Source: Lachnospiraceae bacterium
GTDB taxonomy: Bacteria > Bacillota > Clostridia > Lachnospirales > Lachnospiraceae
Direction of reading: 5' to 3'
Assembly (NCBI GenBank): GCA_017551665.1
Contig: JAFZLB010000063.1
Span: forward strand, 1-50,237
Length of the DNA stretch: 50,237 nt
A model generated the notes under the pieces. That model searched no databases, was not told the origin of the DNA, and saw nothing but the letters and a program-made list of their open reading frames with translations. Shown piece after piece: positions 38,894 to 45,411 of this stretch; positions within the stretch are counted from its first letter, which is position 1; each line of letters begins with the position of its first letter. The position numbers and the translations under genes are program-made.

Positions 38894-39877
38894 ATGGCAG
38901 GAAAAAAGAAGCACTCCCTTGCGGAAATCCGAAGTCTTGAACGCGAGAAGCGAAAGCGCCTGTATGAAGCATGTATGCCGCTCTCCGGTATCGGCTGGCG
39001 TAAGCGTCTGCGGTTTGTGGTGTCGTTCATTCTGGAGCTTGACCGGATCAGCGAAAAAGAAAAAATCATCCTTGTGAAAGATCGGCATACAAGGACCGCG
39101 AGCGGTACGATCTATGCCTGCACCCATATCGGCGGGAATGATATCCAGAGAGTGCTACAGGTGATCGGGGAATCGGCGTGGCTGATGCTGGGGAATCCCG
39201 GTGTGCTGTACCAGATGTTTCTGTATCATGGTCTGCGCTTTAACGGTGTCATCCCGTTTGAAACGCTGGATCGTACGGACAGGCGGATTGCTTACGCAAG
39301 ATCGGTGGAGCTGCTGCAAAAAGGCGGGAACCTCCTGATCTTTCCGGAGGCGGCATGGAATTTGTCGCCGAATCTTCCGGTGATGAAACTCTTTCCCGGT
39401 GCAGCAAGGCTGGCGATTGAAACGGGGGCGGATATCGTCCCGATTGCTGTGGAGCGGTACGGTTCGGACTATTATTTCAGTATCGGAGAGAATCTATGCT
39501 TTGGCAAGGCGGTAACGAACGAAACGGAGATTTGGCATCGCACAGCGGAGCTTCGCGATACGCTTGCGACACTCAAGTGGGAAATCATGGAGCGTCAGCC
39601 GCAACTCAGACGCGCGTCTCTCTCCGAAAACGCACTGGCCGAGTTCCAGAACGAAATCCTTTACAAAAACAACTATGGTGAGGGATTCACGCTTGCGGAT
39701 GCAGAGGCGGAACGGTTTCATGACAAGACCGTGACCGATCCGGAGGATGTGTTCGCACCGATAGCGGGGATTCAAAAAATCACCGTGGAAAACATAAAGA
39801 TGGTGTTGCATGCAAGTGAATACTCTCAGATTACAAAGAACAGTGACAGGAAGAGATTATGCAGGAGGAAAATGTGA
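38894..39877 (+). CDS. PlsC-type acyltransferase, paralogue 5 (FPEA variant)
   Basis: A 327-residue protein with catalytic HX4D in CTHIGGNDIQ and block III IFPEAAWNLSP, where the usual FPEG glycine is alanine. ADIVPIAVERYGSDYYF is the following block. It is most similar to paralogue 4 (same FPEG-A-WNL(T/S)PNL surroundings) but ends with the EDVFAPIAGIQK motif of paralogue 1. The N-terminus is rich in Lys/Arg. It is the last acyltransferase before the right edge of the island. Confidence 0.78.
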   Translation: MAGKKKHSLAEIRSLEREKRKRLYEACMPLSGIGWRKRLRFVVSFILELDRISEKEKIILVKDRHTRTASGTIYACTHIGGNDIQRVLQVIGESAWLMLGNPGVLYQMFLYHGLRFNGVIPFETLDRTDRRIAYARSVELLQKGGNLLIFPEAAWNLSPNLPVMKLFPGAARLAIETGADIVPIAVERYGSDYYFSIGENLCFGKAVTNETEIWHRTAELRDTLATLKWEIMERQPQLRRASLSENALAEFQNEILYKNNYGEGFTLADAEAERFHDKTVTDPEDVFAPIAGIQKITVENIKMVLHASEYSQITKNSDRKRLCRRKM

Positions 39878-40004
39878 TTAGCAGCCTAAGATCATTGTAT
39901 AAAATGATATCCCTTGATCAAGCTTCTTGTGAGGAGTATTGTCGTGAGAAACGATACGAACGTTTTGAACAAAAGGGTACTTGTATAAAACACCTGCGGC
40001 TGCA

Positions 40005-40127
40005 CGCAATGGCGCGAAGGGATTTCTCGTCCTGAGCGGCGAGGCGGACATGGAGACCGTCCGCAAGTCCGATGTCACCCCGACGGCAATCTACGCGTCG
40101 CTGGCGGAGATGCGGGAGTATCTTTGA
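40005..40127 (+). pseudogene. 3' fragment of NagD-like HAD gene (right copy of direct repeat)
   Basis: The last 40 codons and stop of the HAD gene at 27692-28483 recur here with five substitutions; three of them change amino acids (AMD to AME-like, RSS to RKS, VAP to VTP). There is no start codon or ribosome-binding site and no HAD active-site motif, so it cannot encode an enzyme. It marks the right boundary of the island. Confidence 0.9.
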
Positions 40128-40171
40128 GATCTTTAGCTAAAAGGGAAAAGCGCAGAATATGGCAACCACCG

Positions 40172-40966
40172 TCATTGTGTAAGGCGATGCGAAAAAGCCT
40201 GTTCGGATTCACCTAAGCGGTTTGCCGCCTGCGCGATCGTAATGATACCGTCGGTTACGAGTGAAATCAATTCGCGTATGCGCCCTTCCTCACGTCCTTC
40301 CTCACGTCCTTCCGTTCGCTCTTTATCCATCATTTTTTCTAATTCGGCGGTCATTTCTTGTCTCCCTTCCTCGGTAAGTTTGTACCTGCGTTTTGCACTT
40401 GATGTGACAGGAAACATGTCGTCGTATGTGTCATCTTCCGTAAAAACAGCCATCAGCCTTGAAACGGGCGATCCGTCGCGGCCTTGCGCATTCACATAGA
40501 TTTCGTCAAAACCGTTATACACAACCTGCTTTGTTTCGCGCACCACACGGTCAACATGGTATATCGGCCTGTTTCCGCCAAAGATATCGAAGGCCGCGAT
40601 AAAGACAAATACGACATCCGGAATATCCATGAACTTTGTGCCCGGTTCCGAGTAGTTTGTTGTCAACAGGGCGCTGTTCTGCCTGACACGCCTTTGATGA
40701 TCGTCATTATCGGCGCGCTGAACTTCAACGCCTACAATACGCCCGTCACCTAATTCGCATACGCAGTCAATCCGTGAACTGCGTCCCTGGCGGTTTACTG
40801 CGGCATATTCCGATTCCCACTCCAATACCTCAAGCAATGGATCCGTCAATATGACGCGCAGGATTTCCTCACAAAACTCCCTGTTGTGTGCCATTTCAAC
40901 AAACATGGCATTGTCAATCGGATTCAGCTTCCCGGCTTCTTCACGTATTTTAGCCTTGTTACTCAT
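40172..40966 (-). CDS. Rpn-family recombination-promoting nuclease / PD-(D/E)XK transposase-like
   Basis: A 264-residue protein. Its start MSNKAKIREEAGKLNPIDNAMFVEMAHNREFCEEIL and the core LEWESEYAAVNRQGRSSRIDCVCELGDGRIVGVEVQ match the Rpn/PD-(D/E)XK transposase family, with RID and ExQ as metal-site residues. DIPDVVFVFIAAFDIFG and the Glu/Arg-rich repeat GREEGREEGR near the C-terminus are also typical. The ATG at 40966 has AGGAA upstream; a longer frame to 41086 passes through its promoter region. Rpn proteins are DNA endonucleases that raise recombination and often lie in variable regions. It reads towards the island edge, 45 bases away. Confidence 0.85.
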   Translation of the reverse strand: MSNKAKIREEAGKLNPIDNAMFVEMAHNREFCEEILRVILTDPLLEVLEWESEYAAVNRQGRSSRIDCVCELGDGRIVGVEVQRADNDDHQRRVRQNSALLTTNYSEPGTKFMDIPDVVFVFIAAFDIFGGNRPIYHVDRVVRETKQVVYNGFDEIYVNAQGRDGSPVSRLMAVFTEDDTYDDMFPVTSSAKRRYKLTEEGRQEMTAELEKMMDKERTEGREEGREEGRIRELISLVTDGIITIAQAANRLGESEQAFSHRLTQ

Positions 40967-41076
40967 TTCGTTCCTCGCGGGTGTCTGCACCAGGTATTGC
41001 ATTCTTTGTGAAAACCCCGGGAATACTGACAAGAACAGTATATTATAATGCCCCGGCATCTTCAAGTTGCAGATGA

Positions 41077-41105
41077 ATCGTAACACAAAGGTTATAGAAT
41101 GTCAA
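41077..41105 (-). promoter_or_regulatory. Promoter of the Rpn nuclease gene
   Basis: On the minus strand TTGACA (41100-41105), a 17-base spacer ending TGT and TACGAT (41077-41082): a consensus -35 with an extended -10. Confidence 0.7.
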
Positions 41106-41206
41106 TATATAATTTATACTATTATTACAAGTAGAACATAAAAAGGTAATATTTTGTCAGGGGGTATCATCAGGAAGGATTTGTTTATGCTGCCGGATAT
41201 CGATAT

Positions 41207-41239
41207 TTGCCGACATCACGCAGCGGCACGTACACAATC
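41207..41239 (+). repeat. Short repeat shared with the NagD-like gene upstream region
   Basis: TTTGC..ACATCACGCAGCGGCACGTA..CAC.AT, matching 27627-27658 with a few substitutions and one extra base. Confidence 0.6.
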
Positions 41240-41328
41240 CCTTGCGCGGCGGAAGTAAGGAGAGATTTCCAGATCGCCGGCCACGGCGGTGCGATAAATT
41301 ATCGAAAAAGCACCCCGAGGGGAAATCG

Positions 41329-41337
41329 TGTTATAAT
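41329..41337 (+). promoter_or_regulatory. Extended -10 promoter directly before the FkbH-like gene
   Basis: TG-T-TATAAT (41329-41337) ends seven bases before the ATG at 41345, so transcription is predicted to begin at or next to the start codon. No Shine-Dalgarno sequence is present. Confidence 0.6.
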
Positions 41338-41344
41338 AGCAGTT

Positions 41345-43405
41345 ATGAAAGAACTGGAATATCCGTTTGACGCGGATTATATTGTAAAGAAGGCGAGGCG
41401 GCTGCGGAAGGAGCTGCTCGCGGACGGGACACAGCGGATTGAGAAGAGAATCGCGGTGTTGGGGGGCGCGACGACGCATGATGTGGTGCGCGTGCTGGAG
41501 CTTTTTTTATTGCATCACGGTATTGCGCCTGTTTTCTATGAGTCCGAGTACAACCGCTTCCGGGAGGATGCGCTTTTTCCGGAGGAGGAATTTGCCTCGT
41601 TTCAGCCGGATGTCATCTATTTACATACCTGCTTGCAGAACATCCGGGAATGGCCGCTGCTTTCCGATGACGCCGGGACAGTGCAGGGCAAGCTTGACGC
41701 GGTGACATCGGAATACGTCCGGATCTGGGAAGCGTTGAAAGAAAAGCATCACTGTGCTGTTATTCAGGACAATTTTGTTCTGCCGTCATACCGTTTGCTT
41801 GGTAACCGTGACGCTTCCGACGTGCACGGGAGAGTGAACTTTGTTGACAGGCTCAACGCGTTTTTTGCGGAATACGCGGCTACCCATGAAGGCTTCTATT
41901 TGCAGGATGTGCGCTATATTGCCGCATGCTACGGGCAGGACGCGTGGTGCGATCCTTCGGCATGGTATCTTTACAAGTACGCGCAGGCCCTTTCCGCAGT
42001 TCCTTATCTGGCCCACAACCTCGCAAACATGATCAAGTCCGTCTTCGGAAAGAACAAGAAGGCCCTGGTGCTGGATTTGGACAATACGCTTTGGGGCGGT
42101 GTTGTGGGGGATGACGGCAAAGAGGGCATCGAGATCGGCGAAGAGACCGCGACGGCGGAGGCTTACACGGCTTTCCAGCGGTATATTAAGGCGCAAAAGG
42201 ACATCGGCATTGTGCTGAATGTGGCGTCGAAGAATACGGAGGACAACGCGAGGGCAGGGCTGACGCATCCGGACAGCGTGCTTGCACCGGAGGATTTTCT
42301 TTATTTGCAGGCGAACTGGGATCCGAAGAGCGACAACGTCATGCAAATCGCGAAGGGAATGAACATCGGCACGGACGCGATCGTGTTCGTGGATGACAAT
42401 CCGGCGGAGCGGGAGATTGTGACGGCCAATGTGCCGGGGGTTGCGGCCCCTGCGCTGACGACGCCGGAGCACTACATCCGCGACATCGACCGCGCGGGTT
42501 ATTTTGAGGTGACGAATCTCTCCGAGGATGACCGGAAGCGCGTGCAGATGTACCGGGAAAACGCGGAGCGCATGAAATTAGAGGAAAGCTTCACGGATTA
42601 TCACGCCTATCTGCTTTCGCTGGAGATGCAGGCGGAGATCGCGCCCTTCGCGCCGGTTTACTACGAGCGCATTTCACAGCTGACGAACAAATCCAATCAA
42701 TATAATCTGACGACAAAGCGCTTCACCGTGGAAGAAATCAAGGCGGCGGCGGAGGATCCCGCATGCATCACGCTCTACGGCAGGCTGAAGGACAAGTTCG
42801 GCGACAACGGGGTTGTGGCGCTGCTAATTGCGCGTGTGGACAGCGCGTCCGCCGCGGGGCAGAGCGCAGCTTCAGGCCAAGAGACAGGCATTGCCGAGCA
42901 GAGTGCGGCTTCGGGCGGAGAGGCAGGCGTCGCGGAGAAGGACGTGGTTTCGGGCGGAGAGACAGACGCCGCCGGGCAGGGCGGGCCGACGGCGGAGGAA
43001 GGAGTGGTCGCGCACATCGAATTGTTCCTGATGTCGTGCAGGGTCTTGAAGCGCGATATGGAAGTTGCGATGATGGATGCGCTGTACGAACAGTGCAGGG
43101 CACGCGGCATCAAGACGATGTACGGCACCTACATCCCGACCGCGAAGAACGGGATGGTGGCGGATTTCTATAAACTGCGGGGCTTTACGCAGGTGGAGAG
43201 TGAGACAGCAACAGGCAGTGCAGCAACCGCCGCTGCAGGAGACGAGAAAGACGCCGCCGGAAACGGAGGCACGGACGCGGCAGCAGGAGCAACGGCAACC
43301 GCCGCAGGCAGCACAGACGCCCCCGGCACAACGCGCTGGCGTTATGATATCCCTGCGGATTGGCAACCGCAATGCGACGTGATTGAGATTGCGGGGGCGC
43401 TTTGA
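41345..43405 (+). CDS. FkbH-like HAD-IIIC acyl-transfer protein with low-complexity insertions
   Basis: A 686-residue protein. An SGNH-like N-terminal domain (about 1-220) precedes the HAD-IIIC domain with VLDLDNTLWGGVVGDDG (nucleophile near residue 243) and FVDDNPAERE. A GNAT-like C-terminal domain contains RISQLTNKSNQYNLTTKRF and MSCRVLKRDMEVAMMD. Known FkbH proteins take a glyceryl group from 1,3-bisphosphoglycerate, dephosphorylate it and load it on an acyl carrier protein; an ACP gene follows in this cluster. Two inserts interrupt the C-terminal domain: about residues 499-557 (39-bp tandem repeats) and about 618-662 (Ala/Gly/Thr-rich). Without them the length is about 580, normal for the family. 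The start codon appears leaderless. Confidence 0.83.
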   Translation: MKELEYPFDADYIVKKARRLRKELLADGTQRIEKRIAVLGGATTHDVVRVLELFLLHHGIAPVFYESEYNRFREDALFPEEEFASFQPDVIYLHTCLQNIREWPLLSDDAGTVQGKLDAVTSEYVRIWEALKEKHHCAVIQDNFVLPSYRLLGNRDASDVHGRVNFVDRLNAFFAEYAATHEGFYLQDVRYIAACYGQDAWCDPSAWYLYKYAQALSAVPYLAHNLANMIKSVFGKNKKALVLDLDNTLWGGVVGDDGKEGIEIGEETATAEAYTAFQRYIKAQKDIGIVLNVASKNTEDNARAGLTHPDSVLAPEDFLYLQANWDPKSDNVMQIAKGMNIGTDAIVFVDDNPAEREIVTANVPGVAAPALTTPEHYIRDIDRAGYFEVTNLSEDDRKRVQMYRENAERMKLEESFTDYHAYLLSLEMQAEIAPFAPVYYERISQLTNKSNQYNLTTKRFTVEEIKAAAEDPACITLYGRLKDKFGDNGVVALLIARVDSASAAGQSAASGQETGIAEQSAASGGEAGVAEKDVVSGGETDAAGQGGPTAEEGVVAHIELFLMSCRVLKRDMEVAMMDALYEQCRARGIKTMYGTYIPTAKNGMVADFYKLRGFTQVESETATGSAATAAAGDEKDAAGNGGTDAAAGATATAAGSTDAPGTTRWRYDIPADWQPQCDVIEIAGAL
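42851..43003 (+). repeat. 39-bp tandem repeat inside the FkbH-like gene
   Basis: Units 42851-42889, 42890-42928, 42929-42967 and a partial 42968-43003 encode the 13-residue pattern (A/I/V)AxQSAASGxExG. It interrupts the conserved strand pair VVALLIARV and HIELFLMSCRVL. Confidence 0.85.
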
Positions 43406-43411
43406 TATAAT
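43403..43411 (+). promoter_or_regulatory. Extended -10 element before the transketolase N gene
   Basis: TG-A-TATAAT (43403-43411) overlaps the FkbH stop codon and ends six bases before the ATG at 43418. This is the same spacing as before the FkbH-like gene; no ribosome-binding site is visible. Confidence 0.45.
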
Positions 43412-43417
43412 AATGAC

Positions 43418-44275
43418 ATGAATGAAGCAGACATTTTGAGACAATACCGCAAGGCGATGTTTCTGACGGCGTATCCGCATAAGACGGCACATCTGGCCTC
43501 CGCATTTTCCATTGCGGAGGTGATGTATGTATTGTACCGCAAAGGCATTCTGCGTTACCGTCCGCAGGAGCCGGACTGGCCGGACAGGGACCGCTTTATT
43601 TTGAGCAAGGGGCACGCGGCGCTGGCGGTTTATGTGATGCTGCGCGACATCGGCGTCCTGAGTGACGCGAGGCTTTCGACCTTTTGCCGTCCCGTGGAGA
43701 ACGCGCTCGGCGGAGAGCTGCATCCGCTGGAAACACCGGGGGTGGAAGCGGCGACGGGCTCGCTCGGGCACGGCCTGGGCTTCGGCGTCGGCTGCGCGAT
43801 GGCGCAGAAGTCGGACAGGAGCGAGGCACAGGTCTATGTGCTGGTCGGCAACGGCGAGCTGGGCGAGGGCGTGATCTGGGAATCCGTCATGGCGGCGCAC
43901 AAGTTCGCGCTGGACAACCTCACCGTCATCCTGGACGACAACAAGCTGCAGAAGATGGGCCTGACCTCCGACATCATGCGCATTACGTCCTGGGCGGACA
44001 AGTGGCGGGCCTTCGGCTGGACCGTGGAGGAAGTGGAAGACGGTCATGACGTCGAAGCGCTGACGGCGGCGTTGTCAAAGAAGAATACATCCGGGGAACC
44101 GCGCGTCATCATCGCGCATACCGTGAAGGGCAAGGGCGTTTCCCTCATGGAACACAATCCGGACTGGCATTTCAAAATGCCCTATAAAAAAGAACTGAAG
44201 ACCTTTATGGAAGAACTGGATATTTCGGAGCAGGAACTGGAAGATGCAAAAGTCGTACTTGATGACATTGTATGA
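43418..44275 (+). CDS. Transketolase-like enzyme, N-terminal (TPP-binding) subunit
   Basis: A 285-residue subunit of a two-gene thiamine-diphosphate enzyme. HKTAHLASAFSIAEVMYVLY, RFILSKGHAALAVYVML and GSLGHGLGFGVGCAMA fit the transketolase N half. The Mg-TPP motif reads VGNGELGEGVIWE..NLTVILDDNKLQ, with Asn (N145) where transketolase usually has the GDG aspartate. Stand-alone transketolases transfer C2 ketol units between sugars. In antibiotic clusters (NapB/NapD, QncN/QncL) relatives hand a C2 unit to an acyl carrier protein, which is attractive here because an ACP gene follows. It overlaps the C subunit by 32 bases. Confidence 0.85.
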   Translation: MNEADILRQYRKAMFLTAYPHKTAHLASAFSIAEVMYVLYRKGILRYRPQEPDWPDRDRFILSKGHAALAVYVMLRDIGVLSDARLSTFCRPVENALGGELHPLETPGVEAATGSLGHGLGFGVGCAMAQKSDRSEAQVYVLVGNGELGEGVIWESVMAAHKFALDNLTVILDDNKLQKMGLTSDIMRITSWADKWRAFGWTVEEVEDGHDVEALTAALSKKNTSGEPRVIIAHTVKGKGVSLMEHNPDWHFKMPYKKELKTFMEELDISEQELEDAKVVLDDIV

Positions 44276-45161
44276 AATCGCGGAGGCGGACAGCCGCGTG
44301 CAGCTGCTCCTGGCCGACAGCGGTTCCGGTTATGAGAATCTGTTCCGGCAGCATTTACCGGAGCGGATGTTTGACTTCGGCATTGCGGAGGAAAACATGG
44401 TGGCGGCGGCGGCCGGGATGGCCAGCTGCGGAAAGATTCCCTTCGTGTACACGGCGGGCGCTTTTCTTTCCTACCGCTCCATGGAGTTCATCCGCGATGA
44501 TGTCTGTCTGCAAAAACGAAATGTCAAGCTGATCGGCATGGGCACGGGGCTTGGCTGGAGCACCCTTGGCCCCACGCACCACACAACGGAGGAACTCGGT
44601 ATTCTGCGTGCCATGCCGGGACTGACCGTGCTTTCGCCTTCGGATCCCGTCCGTACTGCGGAGTGCGTGCGACTGGCTTACGAAATCGACGGCCCCGTCT
44701 ACATCCGCATCGGCATGGGCGGCGAGCCTGCTTTATACGATGAAGACGACGCGCCACGGAAGGGCGAGAACCGGGTACTGCGCGAAGGGAAAGACGCCGT
44801 GGTGTTCGCCACGGGGACGATTCTGCCGGAGCTGCTGGCGGCGGCGGAAACGTTGGCCGAAGCAGGGACGGAGCTGCAAGTCGTCGATGTCTGCACGTTG
44901 AATCCCTTCAATGAAGCGGCAGTGCGGGAAGCGGCAGAGCGGTTCGGGACCGTCTTCACCGTGGAGGAGCACAGCGTCAGCGGCGGGCTCGGCACGGCGG
45001 TGGCGGAGGTGCTGGCCGCAAAAAGAACGCAGGCGGCCTTCCACAAAATCGGTCTCGACAATGCCTTTGCAAAGGGCTACGGCACGCAGCTGGAAGTGCG
45101 CGCGCAGAACGGCCTGGACGCCGCGGGGATTGCAGGACAGATACGGAGGTTAATGGTATGA
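44244..45161 (+). CDS. Transketolase-like enzyme, C-terminal (pyrimidine-binding) subunit
   Basis: A 305-residue partner of the preceding subunit. FDFGIAEENMVAAAAGMA contains the glutamate (E49) that activates the TPP aminopyrimidine; GWSTLGPTHHTTEELGILRAMPG and the C-terminal transketolase domain (DAVVFATGTILPELLAAAETL, VVDVCTLNPF, TVEEHSVSGGLGTAVAEVL) follow. The 32-base overlap with the N subunit gene implies coupled, equimolar synthesis. The stop overlaps the ACP start (ATGA), placing the carrier protein under the same coupling, which is unusual for a pentose-phosphate enzyme and supports a dedicated role in the cluster. Confidence 0.87.
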   Translation: MQKSYLMTLYEIAEADSRVQLLLADSGSGYENLFRQHLPERMFDFGIAEENMVAAAAGMASCGKIPFVYTAGAFLSYRSMEFIRDDVCLQKRNVKLIGMGTGLGWSTLGPTHHTTEELGILRAMPGLTVLSPSDPVRTAECVRLAYEIDGPVYIRIGMGGEPALYDEDDAPRKGENRVLREGKDAVVFATGTILPELLAAAETLAEAGTELQVVDVCTLNPFNEAAVREAAERFGTVFTVEEHSVSGGLGTAVAEVLAAKRTQAAFHKIGLDNAFAKGYGTQLEVRAQNGLDAAGIAGQIRRLMV

Positions 45162-45397
45162 CCAGAGAAGAAATACTCGCAAAAGCAACGGAAATCTTCC
45201 GCGACGTTTTTGACGACGACAGCATTGAGCTGACGGAGGAGACAACGGCGGCGGATATTGAGGACTGGGATTCGCTGATGCACATCACGCTGATCAACGA
45301 GATCGAAGAAGCCTTCGGTTACAAGTTCGGCATGAAGGAAGTGCTCGGCATGAAGAACGTCGGCGAAATGTGCGACATTCTGGAAAAAAACACCTGA
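45158..45397 (+). CDS. Acyl carrier protein
   Basis: A 79-residue acidic four-helix carrier. The phosphopantetheine attachment serine is S39 in DWDSLMHITL, followed by the helix III sequence FGYKFGMKEVLGMKNVGEM. The gene overlaps the transketolase C stop by ATGA. It lies between thioester-generating candidates (FkbH-like, transketolase) and the MBOAT, as DltC lies in dlt operons. It differs from fatty-acid AcpP, which usually has GADSLD; DWDSL is typical of specialised carrier proteins. Probably the central acyl carrier of this pathway. Confidence 0.92.
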   Translation: MTREEILAKATEIFRDVFDDDSIELTEETTAADIEDWDSLMHITLINEIEEAFGYKFGMKEVLGMKNVGEMCDILEKNT

Positions 45398-45411
45398 CGT
45401 AAAGGAACGCC

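Larger units (their letters stand above)
40967..41344. other. Intergenic region between Rpn and FkbH-like genes
   Basis: About 380 bases without a supported gene. It contains the Rpn promoter on the minus strand, an AT-rich stretch near 41105-41130, the short repeat at 41207-41239 that also precedes the NagD-like gene, and the FkbH promoter at its end. Confidence 0.65.

Noticed and set aside
41207-41344. Longer FkbH start upstream of the TATAAT element
   Set aside because: The extra 46 codons would lie upstream of the predicted transcription start and include the shared 30-base repeat; the MKELEYPFD start fits the family.
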